Below are positions 33,481 through 44,396 of a DNA stretch of 64,000 nt, one piece after another (within the stretch, counting starts at the first letter, position 1; every line of letters starts with the position of its first letter). A program made the position numbers and the translations under genes. Source of the DNA: Paroedura picta (lineage: Eukaryota > Chordata > Lepidosauria > Squamata > Gekkonidae); assembly GCF_049243985.1 (NCBI RefSeq), contig NC_135384.1, positions 15,806,501-15,870,500 of the forward strand, in the 5' to 3' direction. Below the pieces are notes generated by a model. That model was not told where the DNA came from, searched no databases, and worked only from the letters and a program-made list of their open reading frames with translations.

Positions 33481-34264
33481 TCCTTAATACTTTTCATATT
33501 TCTGTGCCTTCAATTGTGCTTTCTTTTAATTCCTTTAAATCTGTTATTGGCCACTTTGGGATGTGGGATGAAAGGTGGGATATAAATAAAAACTCCTTGA
33601 ATCAATGCTTCATTCAAAATTACGCTATTGTGGATAGTTAAGCCTGGATATTGTAAACAGATTTTGTCTCTATAGCCATCTCCTGATGTCACCAGCAAGG
33701 GTGCTGGATCCCCTTGACCATACAACAAGAGTTGGCAGAGAAAACTAGCAGTCTGTCAGCAACCCCCAGTGTCGCTATAATACACTAGTTGTGGATTAAT
33801 CTCATAAATAAGAACCTTTTCAAATAGAGAAGGATTTTTTCCAGCATTAATGATCTTCAGCATGAATATCATAGGTCCAAGTAGCTTCTCTGCTGACATG
33901 ACTGCCCAAATTGGCTGTCAGACTGTCAAAAATGGTTATTCAGGGCATCAAAATGGATATGTGGACAAAAAACATGTGCGTTTTGGGCTGGGTGAAAAAG
34001 CTAGTTTGATCCAGCCCACAGTGCCTTCCACTGAGCCACAGCACTTGCTAAACATGTCTTCCTCTATTTACCAACATTTTAGTATCTGATTTTCACCACA
34101 GTAAAGTTTTGTTGTTATTAGGGCTGTGCACCTGTAAAAATAATGCCGACAGTTTTGGGTTTATTATGGAAGACATAATCTTACATAAACAGTGAATTAG
34201 ATTATCGGATGTGTGTGCTTTTTGTGATCAGTTTTTCTACAAGATTTCTATCCATCTTCTCTTA

Positions 34265-34444
34265 GACCGTTTATGCACTGCAGGTTTCATGCCAGGCTGC
34301 AGGGTGGAATTTTAGTCATGGCAGGTTGCCCCACCTCTTCCTGCACCCACATGGGGGAGCATTTGGCCTGGTGACCTCATGTGGCCCAGATTTGTGCTCC
34401 TGCATGGGAGCTGGGGCAGTGAAGTTCCCAGTGCGTAAACGGTC
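34265..34444. mobile_element. 180-bp Harbinger-like MITE with TTA duplication
   Basis: Terminal inverted repeats gaccgtttatgcactg and cagtgcgtaaacggtc match at 15 of 16 positions. TTA flanks both sides (34262-34264, 34445-34447). The duplicate of this region at about 36185 reads ttaacttagcgaatttcag with a single TTA and no element. Confidence 0.88.
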
Positions 34445-34761
34445 TTAGCGAGCTTCAGTTGATTTCACTGGTCAATTGAATATAGATAAAACATTTCAAA
34501 ATCACACGGCGACTCTTGTTTTTAGTAGTAGGAGCACTACCTGCTGAGGAGCACTACCTGCTGGACTACTCAGTGGCTAAATGTTAATATGTCAGCTGGA
34601 GGCCCAGCGGAACAGGTCTGTTTAACCAGCCCTGTAGACCTGTCTAAGGTCCTGCAGGTCACAGATATCATGGGGCAGAGCATGCTGTGCCTTTTTCAGC
34701 ATAGAGAGCCAATGTTTTATAATGCTTGTTGTTTTGGCCTTTACAGATTTGATCTAACAGC

Positions 34762-35718
34762 ATGGGAAGCAAAGAACAAAGAAATGAAACCACTGTCACT
34801 GAATTCCTTCTTCTGGGCTTTGGGGACCTTGGGGATCAACATTTGGTTCTCTTTTTGTTGTTGTTAGTGATCTACACTATAACCATGGTAGGGAATATCT
34901 TCATTGTGGTTTTGGTTGTGGTTGACCATCACCTGCACACCCCCATGTACTTCTTCCTGGGCAACTTGTCCTGCTTGGAGACCTGCTACAGCTCCACTAT
35001 CCTGCCTGTGATGTTGGCTAATCTGCTTCATGGGGGCCATGGAACCATTTCTGTCGCAGGCTGCATGACCCAGTATTACTTCTTTGGTTTCTTGGCAGCT
35101 TCGGAATGTTATCTCCTAGCAGCAATGTCTTATGATAGGTATGTGGCAATATGCAAGCCATTGCTTTATACTGTACTTATGAATGCTAAGGTTTGTGTCC
35201 AATTAGTAGCTGCATCTTGGATAAATGGTTCCATGGCTATTACCATAACTATATATTTAGTGCACCAACTGACTTTCTGTGGTCCTTCAGAAATCAACCA
35301 TTTCTTTTGTGACTTAGACCCCATATTAGAACTGTCTTGCAGTGACACACATGCCATTAAGTTTTTTACTTTCTTCCTGGCTGTTGTGTTTTCTCTCTCC
35401 CCATTCTTGTTGACCTTGACATCGTACGGCTGCATCATCTCTGCCATTATTAGAATCCCATCTACCTCCGGCAGGCAAAAGGCCTTTTCCACCTGCTCCT
35501 CTCACCTCATTGTCGTGTCCCTTTTCTATGGAACCCTAATGATTGTTTACATGTTGCCCAAAACTGAGACCCTGCAAGACCTCAACAAAGTCTTTTCTCT
35601 TTTCTATACTGTCCTGACTCCTTTGATTAACCCCCTGATATACAGCTTGAGAAACAGGGAGGTAAAAGTGGCCTTCAGAAGGGCTCTAGCCAAATGTTGT
35701 CCATTTGAAAGAATATAA
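34762..35718 (+). CDS. Class II olfactory receptor (OR6), intact
   Basis: First plus-strand OR of the cluster: 318 residues, one exon, uninterrupted. Seen: NET glycosylation site at 8-10, GN44-45, LHTPMY, SDTHAIKF, MSYDRYVAIC, SY at 221-222, KAFSTCSSHL and NPLIY. The most divergent member of the main subfamily: an extra NGS sequon in WINGSMAI, FFCDLDPILELSC instead of FFCDFNPILKLSC in loop 2, and Ser-Pro-Phe for Pro-Pro-Phe before TM5. The ATG follows the acceptor ttacag and atttgatctaacagc. Tail CCPFERI as in OR7. Confidence 0.95.
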   Translation: MGSKEQRNETTVTEFLLLGFGDLGDQHLVLFLLLLVIYTITMVGNIFIVVLVVVDHHLHTPMYFFLGNLSCLETCYSSTILPVMLANLLHGGHGTISVAGCMTQYYFFGFLAASECYLLAAMSYDRYVAICKPLLYTVLMNAKVCVQLVAASWINGSMAITITIYLVHQLTFCGPSEINHFFCDLDPILELSCSDTHAIKFFTFFLAVVFSLSPFLLTLTSYGCIISAIIRIPSTSGRQKAFSTCSSHLIVVSLFYGTLMIVYMLPKTETLQDLNKVFSLFYTVLTPLINPLIYSLRNREVKVAFRRALAKCCPFERI

Positions 35719-35719
35719 T

Positions 35720-36090
35720 CTTTCATCTCTGTGTTTGGATACTCAGAGTCAAGTTTCTCCTTCATGCTGTTAGGGATAGCATTTCCATTTATATGGATTA
35801 GACTGAAGCATTTTTCCTGTTGGAAAAAATAAGGAGGGTATTCCACCACCAAAAAGGCCGTGTTGGGGATCCTGGGACTTGCATGGACAAAGACAGGTGG
35901 AATGGAGGATGTAAAGAAGAACAGTTTTTTTTAAGTTGTGTTCTTGCTTTCTAAGGGCAAATCAGCTTTCAAAAATGAATAATTTAAGCAATGGATGAAC
36001 TGGATTTTTTATTGGTCCGTTTCCAACTTTGTGTTCAAATTTATATCTCAAAAAGGGAGAATTTTTCAGTTTTCACACTTGTTATTCAAA
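35720..36090. other. OR6 3' flank
   Basis: Aligns with 46727-47130 behind OR7 (shared: accaccaaaaaggc, tttgtgtt, agggagaatttttca). No gene. Confidence 0.5.
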
Positions 36091-36660
36091 TCCAAATCTG
36101 AAACATAATAAACCATGAAATAGATTATTGGATGCAGGTGCTTTCTGCCATCCATTTTTCCACAACATCTCTATCCATATTAACTTAGCGAATTTCAGTT
36201 GATTTCACCGATGAATTAAGACTTTGACTTTTATTTGCACAGTGTTTTCTGTTTCTACACACCACATTTCCCACCAAAAATTGATGTTTCGACTTCTACT
36301 GTGTCCTGTCTCAAAAAGTCTCAGGGTAGATTACAGTGCCAGTAATACACATGTATTCTAAAAATATACAAAAATAAGATTTCAAATAAATTGAATAAAT
36401 TTAAAACATTTTAAAATCACATGGTGACTCTTGTTTTTAGTAGTGTTCTTGTATGAAAAGGGAGGTCCACTTAACAATACCCTCACTGAGGAGCACTGCC
36501 TGATGGACAACTCAGTGGCTAAATGTTAATGTCCATGTCAACTGGAAGCCCAGCAGAACAGCTCTGTTTAACCAGCCCTGTAGAACTGTCTAACGTCCCA
36601 CAAGGCCCAGATCTCATGGGGCAGAGCATGCTGTGCCTTTTTCAGCATAGAGAACCAGTT
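36090..36660 (+). repeat. OR upstream block without a receptor (empty-site copy)
   Basis: Matches 34190-34700 (gaggagcact, cagtggctaaatgttaat, ggggcagagcatgctgtgcc) but no OR follows. It preserves the pre-insertion site of the 34265 MITE. Confidence 0.7.
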
Positions 36661-36679
36661 TGCACCTGCAAAAGAATTC

Positions 36680-37060
36680 AGATTGTTTGGGGTTCAGAGG
36701 AACTTGTTTCAGCCCATTTAAATCCTGTCCAAAACTGCTGTTTCAGATTTGGGTCCTGCCGAAAAAATGGGCACCATTGAAATCAATGGTGAATTTCAAG
36801 TTCCCTCCTTCTCCCTGGCCTTTGGGGGAGGGTATTTCCCCCTATGATGAGAAAAAGAGTCTCTAGTCTAGTCTTAGCTCCATAGGATATAATGGGGCTC
36901 CACTGGGAACAACCTATTTGGGTGCCCCTAGAATTTGACCCCCTGGTCCAAACTTCTTGAAACTTGGGGGGTCTTCAGAAATATTGTCACAGTTTGAGGA
37001 CATCAGATAGAAACAGTCCTGTAGACCCATTAGAGTTTGGGACTTACCATGGATGGAGCC
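36680..37060. repeat. Dispersed repeat, unclassified
   Basis: Phrases tgaccccctggtccaaactt and cttgaaacttggggggtct recall a widespread reptile repeat whose class I cannot name. Confidence 0.35.
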
Positions 37061-38005
37061 TCCACTAGAGGTGCTGCATATTCTAGCAGAGCAACCAGTC
37101 TGGGGGGGTGGGGCCAGATAGCACTGGCAGGTGGCAGTGGTCATCCTGACAGAGGTTAACAGTCATCTGCCCGGTTAGCCACAATCCAGGTGGGATTAAC
37201 AGCTGGGAGTAGAACCACGGTCCTATTATTGAGCAGTGCCCCTTCCCATACGATCCAGGGTGCTCCATAGAAGGCTTTTGATGGGAAGAGTATCCTTCCC
37301 TACCCAACATACCCAATGGAGAAATAAGTCTAGAGTGGTCAAGTTCAAGGTAGTGTGTTGGGATATTATAACGGAGCTATAGGCCACAATGGGAAGTTGG
37401 CCACAAACGTCCATTAACAATGTTTTGCAACCTCTGTTACTGGGATTAAACATCTGGAGATGCTGCATGAAGGGACAGTAGAAGCGGTGGGGTTTAGCCA
37501 TGGCTGCCCCATAACACAGGAGGGAGAGCCACACCTCAGCACCTGGAGATGGTCAGTGGGGAATGATTCCTATTGGTAGAAGAGGATAGGACCCACTTTG
37601 CTGCGAGGAAGGTCCAATGAATATAATGGTACTTTGGTACTTACTCCTAAGTAGATCCACTTAGGATTACTCCCTTAGATATCATTCAGAGAAAGGATGG
37701 GTTTGATGAAGGAGACTCCATAAGAATGGAACCATTCTTCAGAGGTTCTCCTGCTTTGTGGATCAGGTGTTGTTTTGATAAAGGGAAGGCGGAATCTGAA
37801 CCAAAATGTCCTTTGGAGTTCCTAACTATCAAGAGGGACCAATGGTTTTGATACTTTGAATTCCCCGTGGATTCATATATTTTCAAGGAGGTAAAATCGA
37901 GGGCCTAGGATTCTGAATTAGATGAAATTTTGGGTTGATACTGAAGGATTGATATTTTGGTAACATTAAATGGAGGTAAATGGCAGTAGCACCATAGGGC
38001 CAGCA
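37060..38005. other. Intergenic, nothing recognised
   Basis: Short frames only, no homology seen. Confidence 0.4.
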
Positions 38006-38007
38006 TA

Positions 38008-38290
38008 GAGAGCCAGTTTGGTGTAGTAGTTAGGAGTGTGGACTTCTAATCTGGCATGCCGGGTTCGATTCTGCACTCCCCCACATGCAACCAGCTGGGT
38101 GGCTTTGGGCTCGCTACAGCACTGATGAAGCTGTTCTGACCAAGCAGTGATATCAGCGCTCTCTCAGCCTCACCCATCTCACCCGTCTGTTGTGGGGAAA
38201 GGAAAGGGAAGGCGACTGTAAGCCGCTTTGAGCCTCCTTCAGGTAGAGAAAAGCGGCCTATAAGAACCAACTCTTCTTCTTCTTCTTCTT
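38008..38290 (+). mobile_element. tRNA-derived SINE, nearly full length
   Basis: agagccagtttggtgtagtag head, B-box gggttcgattctgc, body, and a CTT-repeat tail at 38273-38300. The best-preserved copy of this family here. Confidence 0.9.
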
Positions 38291-38304
38291 CTTCTTCTTC
38301 ATAA

Positions 38305-38480
38305 TGTAGTGGTTAAGTGTGGGGGAATGTAATCTGTAAAACTGGGTTTGATTCCCCACTTCTCCAGATTCTGCCTACTGGGTGACCCTGGACCAGTCAA
38401 AACTCTCTCAGCCCCACATACCTCACAATATGCCTATTGTGGGAAGAAGAAGGGAATGAAAGCCATTTTGAAATGCCAAC
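38305..38480 (+). mobile_element. Second, diverged tRNA-derived SINE
   Basis: Directly behind the previous one: taatgtagtggttaagtgtg, gggtttgattccccact, cacaatatgcctattgtggg. Confidence 0.7.
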
Positions 38481-38925
38481 TTTTCTTCAAATTCAAAGTT
38501 AATAAGGTATTAGTAAGTATGGAATAAGACAACATCTATAACTTATAATGAATGCTGAAAACTTCATGGTTCTAGGGACTGAGATTGTCTACTATTTTAA
38601 AAATATACAGTACACTGTTTGTATAATCCATCAACAGTTGTTCATCATTTCTACTGGAGAATGTTCCCTGCTGCTTTGTAGCTCATCCTTAATCTCTAGA
38701 TTTTCTGTGTTTTGAAACTATGTAAAGAATTCCCAGATTGATCGGTTTCTCTTGATACAGAACACATAATTAAGCCAGGAAGCAATCTATGTACCAGAAG
38801 GTTTTTTGATAGTTGAGGTAGATCCAACCAGTTTGTCTTCTGTTGAAAAAGAAGCGGGGGGGCTTCAACCACCCAAAATTACTCCACTGAGAATCATGAG
38901 ACCTCTATGTCCAAAATATATATGG
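38480..38925. other. Intergenic, nothing recognised
   Basis: AT-rich; no feature supported. Confidence 0.4.
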
Positions 38926-38929
38926 GACA

Positions 38930-39650
38930 TGAGCTGGCAGGAAAGAGGTCAGTTTTTGTTGGCATTTAAACGGCCACAGCCTTTAATCAATACCCAACGG
39001 AGGGTTGGAGGCAACAAGGGAATGAAATTGACCTACACAGTCCGCTGACTGCATCGCCTGCATGCCAATCCATGAGGAGCCCAGCAATTTCCCCGCTGGG
39101 AATACGGGTCTCCTCAGTGGGTCAGCCTATTCATGGGAGATGACCCGTGCTGGAAAGCCAAAGGGCGCAAACATCCTTGGTTATCTCCTGAGTCATCTGG
39201 TCATGAACGAGCTATCCAAGCCTACCCCACAGGGTTTGCTTGCGCCTCGTTATCACCACCTCCTTAAGGAGGCCCCAGTCCCCGCGGGGAGGCCGATGGC
39301 ACACCGGCTCCCCTCAAACAGGCTCATTCTCTTGTGCAAAACATGCTGTGACAATAAACAACAATACAATAAAATACTGTAATAACAAAGGGAGGGTGGG
39401 TGGGTAGCTTGCTCTGCAGGCTGGCGAAGAGGCGGGACAGGCAACGGGCAGCGTCCTAAAGCGATGCTCCAAGCCCCGCCCCTTCGCCATGCGTGCTGCC
39501 GCCGCAGCACACCAGCCCAGAATGCAGCTTTTGGCTGCAGGAGTCGCCGCTCCCTCCCCTCGCCCTCTACCCACCAACAAAGCGCCCCAGTTAAGTCCGC
39601 TGCACCTTTTGTTATAAAGCAAAGAATTGGGTCAAAAGGCTGTCTGGATT
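38930..39650. repeat. GC-rich dispersed element, unclassified
   Basis: Contains the gccacagcctttaat phrase shared with 15517 and 32247. The GC-rich right half (39400-39600) looks like a promoter or CpG-rich remnant. Possibly LTR-derived; overlapping frames on both strands carry no recognisable domain. Confidence 0.3.
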
Positions 39651-39839
39651 AATCCCATTGAACTACAGCCTTTGATCTTTATTTGCATGGTAATCCAAAA
39701 TTATATTTACATTTTAAATCCTGGCTGGATTCATCCCATTTAACTACAGTCTTTTATCATGATTTGTAGTATAATCCTTAAACCAGCTTTTGTTCATTTC
39801 CCATCTTGATAATAAACTAAGAATAAGGGGCTAAAGAGT

Positions 39840-41700
39840 AAAAATGCCAATTGTCTAAGTGGAAAAGACCAATTTATCATTAATTGTCTAAGTGGAAAAG
39901 ACCAATTTATCATTAATTGTCTAAGTGGAAAAGACCAACTTATCATGAAAGACCAACTTATCAATTGTCTAAGTGGAAAAGACCAACTTATCATGAAACA
40001 CCCCTGGCTATCTAGGGTGTGGATTCCAAAGTCCTGCTGGTCTCTTAAATCCCCATCATCAAGAAGTCAACATGAAGGTTGATATTAGACGACACAGTAA
40101 TTGGTCTGAACAATTAAAATCACTGTAAAATATATCATCCCTTCTTTTTCAGTATTTATCCACCCTCAGAGGAGTATGAAATCCCTTCTTGGGTTACTGC
40201 TTTTTAATAATGTCCTGATGGAAGATATAATCTCCCTAGATATTTGTACACAGCAGAACAAGAAAATATTTTAAAGAAAAGAAGACAGAATGCTTACCTC
40301 TGAGTGAAGAGAAGAATCAAAACAATATTGTTTTGGGTTTATGTTCTGTTGCATTTTAGCAAGCTATTTGGGCTTGGACTTGCTGTATACTTTGGACAGG
40401 GCAGAATCCAGGTTGGGTTGCAGCTGAGCAAGGTTCCTGCCAGCACCCTCTTTCCTCAGCACCACCAGTGATCACTGATACTGGTTCATGGAAAAAAATA
40501 GGGCATAGCATTGCCATGGTGTGTCAAAGTTTTATAGTGTATACCACCACACATTGCCACCCCTAACCACCATTTTGTACCTCTTTTTGCATTTAGGATC
40601 ACAGCTGCAAATATATCAGGTATAGGTCAATGGCTTTCCCAAACCAAAATGGAACCCAAGAAGTGCACGTTACCTAGGTATTTTTATCTTTGAACATCCC
40701 AAGACTAGATCCAAAGTCCATATTAAAGGTCAAAAGCTATCTCTTATTGGTAGGTAAGTAAGCAGGCATGGGCACTGTCACCTCCTCCTAACAAACTACA
40801 TATCCCCTATGAAGGGGGCTCATCCACAATGCAATAGAAAAATTTCTGAGGCAACATCAACTTATAATAATCACCCTAAACCAGGCTTTTTCCCCTCAGG
40901 ATTTTATGAAACTCTAGGGCTTTACAATGTCCCAGAAGGGTTTCACCTACTGGGTGTGTGTTAATTAAATTTTAATTAAAAAAAACTTATCAGGTGATAT
41001 GACCATATATGGTTGTTGACCTGCTCTCCTCCAAACATGGCCAATATGGGGCCCCATCCATACAAATCTTTGCTGGGGGCCCATCCATACAAATCTTTGC
41101 TGGATGAGGCTAATTGCACATGATAGTGACTGGAGTCCAGTAAAGTAAGTAATCTCATTTTAATTTAACTGCTGGGGGGGGAGGCAATGGAGAAATATAG
41201 GCCTGCTCCGACTCTGTTTCTGGTGCTGGGAGGGTGAAGGCAACAGAGCAGTATAGGCTTGCCCTGGCGCTGTTTTTACAGGCTCCCACTGCAGACTCCT
41301 TGCATAAAACTAGTAGCCAGCCCAGAGTGCTAGCATGGCTGTGTTCACAAATAATCTAAAAATATTTCTGTGCTGTCACTTCCTGTGCTTTGGGTGTGGC
41401 CTGGGGTTGTCACATCTGGTGACTAGTGACTTCAGGGGTGTGGCAGGAGGCTGTGGCCTGCTGATATCTGGGGTTTCCCAAAGCCTGATGACTCTTTCAG
41501 GGATTTCTCATTGTTAACAAAGTTGAGAAAGGCTCCCCTATACCCATGTTCACTTATCCACTTAGAACACTTCCTTAACCTTAATGGGAGAGAGCGATGA
41601 AATCCTTTTCAGGTGATAGACCCAATAAAATCTCAACAATGTCAAACAGAAACAACTGATGCTGCCTGTCCTCTCATACAAATTTGTTGATCCTGTGCTT
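39840..41700 (-). repeat. Minus-oriented OR upstream block without a receptor
   Basis: Colinear with 30960-32060 (same exon region, then gggcatagcattgccatggt and the tcctaacaaactacatatcc segment), but set between two plus-strand ORs. A 41000-41520 stretch is an unshared insertion containing a local duplicate of gcccatccatacaaatcttt. Confidence 0.65.
39850..39998 (-). repeat. Tandem repeat of an OR splice-donor region
   Basis: The unit ttgtctaagtggaaaagacc plus about 13 bases occurs about four times, with a truncated copy between. The unit is the intron side of the duplicon's distal 5' exon donor. At the last copy the donor GT has become AT (minus strand ATG/ATAAG at 39992-39988). Confidence 0.8.
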
Positions 41701-41794
41701 TGGGTTTATTTGATCATTTACCTTGATGGGTTATGCAAATTCATGCGCTTCAGTGATCAGCTGTGGCCTTAGGACAATTATGGATTTCCTATAC

Positions 41795-41925
41795 CAGATC
41801 TTGGAAGGTAAGCAGGGCCAGCCCTTTAATATTTGGAAGGGAAATCAACAAGGAATGCCAGAATCACTACACAGGAAGAGGCAATGGCAAACCACCTCTG
41901 AACATTTCTTATCTTGACTGCAATG
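41795..41925 (+). mobile_element. 5S rRNA-derived SINE
   Basis: gatcttggaaggtaagcagg, then agccctttaatatttggaag, follows the internal promoter half of 5S rRNA (GATCTCGGAAGCTAAGCAGG), then the SINE body ggcaatggcaaaccacctct. Not a functional 5S gene. Confidence 0.8.

Positions 41926-41927
<2 letters not shown>

Positions 41928-41977
<50 letters not shown>
41928..41977 (+). repeat. (ATG)n microsatellite
   Basis: About 16 perfect GAT/ATG units; tail of the reversed LINE end that follows. Confidence 0.97.
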
Positions 41978-41979
<2 letters not shown>

Positions 41980-42182
41980 GAATTTATTTCCCGCCACTCG
42001 CAAATGGCTCGTGGAGGGTTACAGTGTCTTAAAACCCCATTAAAACCCCAGCCTCAACCATAGACCTGGCAGAAGAGCTCTGTTTTGCAGGCCCTGCGGA
42101 ACGCTGAAAGATCCTGCAGGCCCCGCAGCTCTCCTGGGAGCTCATTCCACCAGGTCAAGGCCAGGACTGAAAAGGCCCTTTA
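41978..42182 (-). mobile_element. LINE 3' region, minus orientation
   Basis: Complement of a squamate LINE 3' end (plus text gaatttatttcccgccactc) preceded by a body phrase gctctgttttgcaggccctg. A diverged relative of the phrase near 34600 (gtctgtttaaccagccctgt). Confidence 0.55.
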
Positions 42183-42184
42183 CA

Positions 42185-43000
42185 CACCATTTACACACCC
42201 TTTACACACACAGAAACACACATATATTATGTTATGAAAGGAAGAGAAGGCTGTGCAATGGTGGTTAAATTCACAGAACTTCCATGTTTGCAATCCTGGA
42301 GCAAATGGTACTCTTTGAGAGGCAAAACCTTTTGTGTGTCTTGTGTATGATGCACTGCAGCCCATTCAGCTGGACCAACTCTGTAGGAGATCCCAGTGTC
42401 CAGGCATATTGGTGTTGACTTGGTATGAAAGAGCATGTTTTGAATGTCTGAATGTCTCTAATCTTGACAACCCTATGCCATGCCCCCTGATGCACCTCTG
42501 GCTGAACCTGCAGAGGGCACTTCAGAGGTTGCAGCTGATCCTGATCCACTGCCCAGACTCAGCACTCCAGGCCCCACCTGGAGATCTGGCCAGTGAAGAC
42601 CAGCCCAATACCCCAAAGGATGTACAAGCTGGTACCCAGCCAGACCAGCACCCAGCCTAATGTACTTGCATATGCCAGCTCTGAAGGCTCGCCGGACAAA
42701 CATCACCACCGTTCCCAGGTGAAGACCCCAGAGAACCCACACAGCAGCATTGGAGGAGTCAATCTACCCTGACAGCTGTCAACAGATAGGCACACCTGTC
42801 AGCTTGCTGTCAGAGTAGATGGGGCTTAGCTGCACCTGCTTCTTCTGATGAGGACTGGGATCAGTTGCAAGACCCCTGAGGGCTGCCCCACCTGACTTGG
42901 CTGCATTCAAAAAGGCCTTGAAGCAAGGTCCTTTGTGAGTACAATGCATGCATTACCTGCCTATCTTCTCAGACAGCTATGATGAAGCTCTGCCTGACTG
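42185..43000. other. Intergenic with SINE-tail remnants
   Basis: 42190-42310 resembles 43430-43570 (acagaacttccatgtttgcaa type phrase). Otherwise a GC-moderate spacer without a gene. Confidence 0.4.
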
Positions 43001-43007
43001 ACTCCTG

Positions 43008-43137
43008 GGCCAAGTCTGCACACAATAGATAATGCACTTTCAATGCACTTGAGAAGTAGATTTTCCTGTTCTGCACTGGAAAATCCAGCTGCCAAAGCAC
43101 ATTGAAAGTGCATTATCCTTTGTGTGCAGACTAGGCC
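43008..43137. mobile_element. 130-bp near-palindromic MITE
   Basis: Ends ggccaagtctgcacacaa and ttgtgtgcagactaggcc match at 17 of 18 inverted positions, followed by a second inverted block (gataatgcactttcaatg, cattgaaagtgcattatc). CTG flanks both sides (43005-43007, 43138-43140), a 3-bp target duplication. Confidence 0.88.
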
Positions 43138-43139
43138 CT

Positions 43140-43740
43140 GGTTTCTGATTTTGGCCTGACTTCTGGCTATGACTTCAGCTCCAGACTTTTGGTCTCAGCT
43201 TCTGACTATGCTTCCAGCTTCTGACTACTTTTTGTCATTGACTGTTTCTCTGGTTCTTGACCCCAGCTCGGCTTAACTCTGCTCTCTACCCTGTTTGAAC
43301 TGTCTCTTTAGTTCTTGACCTCCTGGACTGGACTCTTGTTTCTGGCTCTCATACCACCACCCCTGCCTCGGCACAACAACCCGACCGAGTACATGTGGCC
43401 TGGGAGAGCAGCACAGCTTATGTGGTTGCCCTATGTTTACTGTGACTCGACAGTTATTTACACACACATGGACACAAGCACATATAGAGTTATGGAAGGA
43501 ACAGAAGGCTCTACACGGTTGGGTGAATCCAGAGAACTTCAGTGTTTGCAAACCTGGAGCTCATGGTCCCCTTAAAGGGGAAAAAACTTTTGTCTGTCTT
43601 ATGCATGGAGACCTGTGGCAGCTTTGTTCAGCTCTTTTGAAGATCCCAGTGTACACATACATTGGTTCCATGGCTTCTCTCTAGAGTTATAGATTGCCTA
43701 AGACTGTAGGTAGACCCCCTCACTTTTTTTTCAGAAGGTG
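43140..43740. other. Intergenic, pyrimidine-rich, no gene
   Basis: 43150-43400 has tandem-like ttctgactatgcttccagc-type phrases. No coding or RNA feature supported. Confidence 0.35.
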
Positions 43741-43743
43741 TTT

Positions 43744-43811
43744 GTAAACCGCTTTGAGACTCCTTTTGGTTTTAAACAGCAGGGTACAAAAATCCATCTC
43801 TTCTTCTTCTA
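43744..43811 (+). mobile_element. tRNA-SINE 3' end
   Basis: gtaaaccgctttgagactcc through a cttcttcttct tail; an inverted match to 11640-11720. Confidence 0.6.
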
Positions 43812-43849
43812 AGGGCAACAGTGAAAGAAACATATCAATAGTAAAATAA

Positions 43850-44396
43850 ATGGAGACAGAAGGAGCAGGGTAGACACCTGTGTACTGTGACTACCCTATG
43901 TGTATTAGGGCAGGGCAACATTTCGGTGTCTGGGCCTAATTCACACCTAATTCGCACAAGAAGGCAAATGAGGTTGAATACAGAACTGGGATGAATTGGT
44001 TGCCATGTAATCTCCCCCTAAGAAGAGTCTCCAGTCTGATTTTTCCTTCACATATCTGAAGACATGACTCTGGAAAGCTCATCTGTAACCATGATGCCAC
44101 AATTCCCAAAGATCAGTGCTCTCCCACATTCAATGAACATTCCAAACCACAGGTTCTTTACACCCATCTCTCCACACCCATGCCCTCATTGGTCACCATG
44201 CCACCACATCCCCACAACACACATATTCAACCTCCTGCCCTTACAGACTGGTCAAACCCTCCCCTCACTTTTCCCAATGCCAAGCTCTCTCTATCTTAAT
44301 CACTCTCTTCCTTTCTACCTTCCTCTCTCTTTGCTATTTCCCCCCTCCTCCCTTGCTAGTGCCCATTGTATTAGCTACAACTGGCTTTAATTCTAG
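43850..44396 (+). mobile_element. Helitron-like non-autonomous element (plus copy)
   Basis: Ends with the hairpin gcccattgta / tacaactggc (44361-44385), then tttaattCTAG at 44393-44396 and T. The body is an inverted match to 11127-11600. Its right third is repeated at 62359-62537 as part of a larger duplication. Confidence 0.45.

Larger units (their letters stand above)
32600..34761 (+). repeat. OR duplicon, upstream part of OR6
   Basis: The inverted counterpart of copies 1-4. Carries a TATA-like TAATATAAGG at 32745-32754 and a donor GTAAGTAAC after base 32886. Includes a dispersed repeat at 33098-33215, a LINE 3' end at 33375-33480 and a MITE at 34265-34444. The part 34130-34700 is duplicated at 36090-36660. 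Confidence 0.65.

Noticed and set aside
41795-41925. 5S rRNA gene
   Set aside because: Only the internal part resembles 5S, with many changes, and it is fused to a SINE body; a retroposed SINE fits better.
44064-44390. 108-codon Pro/Ser/His-rich frame, partly repeated at 62326
   Set aside because: It falls in the Helitron-like element; pyrimidine-rich composition and no conservation of the start between the copies.
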